From the NCBI GenBank assembly GCA_946122785.1, contig CAMGYJ010000006.1, positions 52,286,066-52,350,065 of the forward strand: a stretch of 64,000 nucleotides of DNA, written 5' to 3'. Of this stretch, positions 63,783 through 64,000 are shown piece after piece (position 1 is the stretch's first letter; every line of letters begins with the position of its first letter). The notes beneath the pieces were generated by a model, which did not search any database, had not been told where the DNA came from, and worked only from the letters and a program-made list of their open reading frames with translations. The stretch comes from Linum tenue (lineage: Eukaryota > Streptophyta > Magnoliopsida > Malpighiales > Linaceae). The position numbers were made by a program, and so were the translations under genes.

Positions 63783-64000
63783 CTTGCCAAAGACTTTATA
63801 GGGCCCAAAATATCTTGATGTCAACTTTGGAGATGCCCTTCCGAACATTGACGACTGTTTGTATGGATGCAAGAGTAAAAGGCCCATTCCACCAAGTCAT
63901 AATTAACGTCTCGACGACTGGCGTCGGGTAGCTACTTTGCTTGGAGGTTGACGGTTATTAATGCTTTTCGAAGTTTTCCAAGTGCAACATCCCACTCTTG
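63783..64000 (-). pseudogene. gypsy integrase C-terminal remnant
   Basis: On the minus strand HPYKQSSMFGRASPKLTSRYF and GPYKVFGK (63785-63885) form the end of the integrase C-terminal (GPY/F) module of a chromovirus-like element, and further right the frame breaks at RRDVNYDL. It runs out of the window at 64000. It is on the opposite strand to the neighbouring element. Confidence 0.65.

Overview
This window is nuclear DNA from a flowering plant, most likely a eudicot. The evidence is spliced protein genes with GT-AG introns and typical plant architecture (a leucine-rich-repeat receptor-like pseudokinase and a plant cysteine oxidase), surrounded by nested LTR retrotransposons, Mutator-like elements (MULEs), a Helitron and small hAT-type elements. 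I see no bacterial, organellar or viral organisation and recognise no tRNA or rRNA gene. Only two host genes can be defended: the pseudokinase (12772-15769, minus, seven coding exons, 774 aa) and the cysteine oxidase (41631-44265, minus, five coding exons, 300 aa). Almost everything else is transposable-element sequence, mostly decayed.

Layout. 1-3319: 5' half of a minus-strand Ty1/copia element that runs off the window. 3320-5360: Athila/Tat-type Ty3/gypsy sequence with the unusual order PPT-LTR-PBS. 5755-6023 and 6024-11876: two LTR pieces of the same family head to head; the second is split by a complete non-autonomous LTR element (6226-11528, perfect 5-bp target-site duplication). 12772-15769: LRR pseudokinase. 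17747-28671: MULE copy 'M1', split by an 8.2-kb Helitron (19558-27771) that itself carries a 636-bp hAT-type insertion. 29750-34365: LTR-like DNA, a gypsy integrase tail and its 3' LTR. About 34990-40520: MULE copy 'M2', which encodes a FAR1-like zinc-binding region, a MULE transposase and an OTU-like protease on the minus strand, and a plant-mobile-domain (PMD, MAIN-like) protein on the plus strand. 41631-44265: cysteine oxidase. 45009-46857: a MITE interrupted by a 1.4-kb Pack-MULE-like element with a 9-bp target duplication. 48368-50367: a short-LTR element without polymerase carrying GC-rich foreign-looking sequence. 51058-58662: copia and Athila-like debris with solo LTRs nested in each other. 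58717-63782: a chromovirus-like gypsy element with gag and protease, no reverse transcriptase, and a hAT element inside gag.

How the parts relate. The most interesting system is the M1/M2 MULE family. The two copies, inverted relative to each other, share GC-rich CGGCC/AAATTT subterminal arrays, an AT-rich tandem repeat, the PMD gene and the transposase N-terminus. M1 looks like an internal-deletion derivative of an M2-like parent: its transposase start is joined directly to the PMD gene, missing about 3 kb that in M2 encodes the transposase core and OTU protease. Both copies carry inactivating changes. Element boundaries and splice sites were derived by hand from the sequence; identities by homology are from recognition of family motifs, not from a search.
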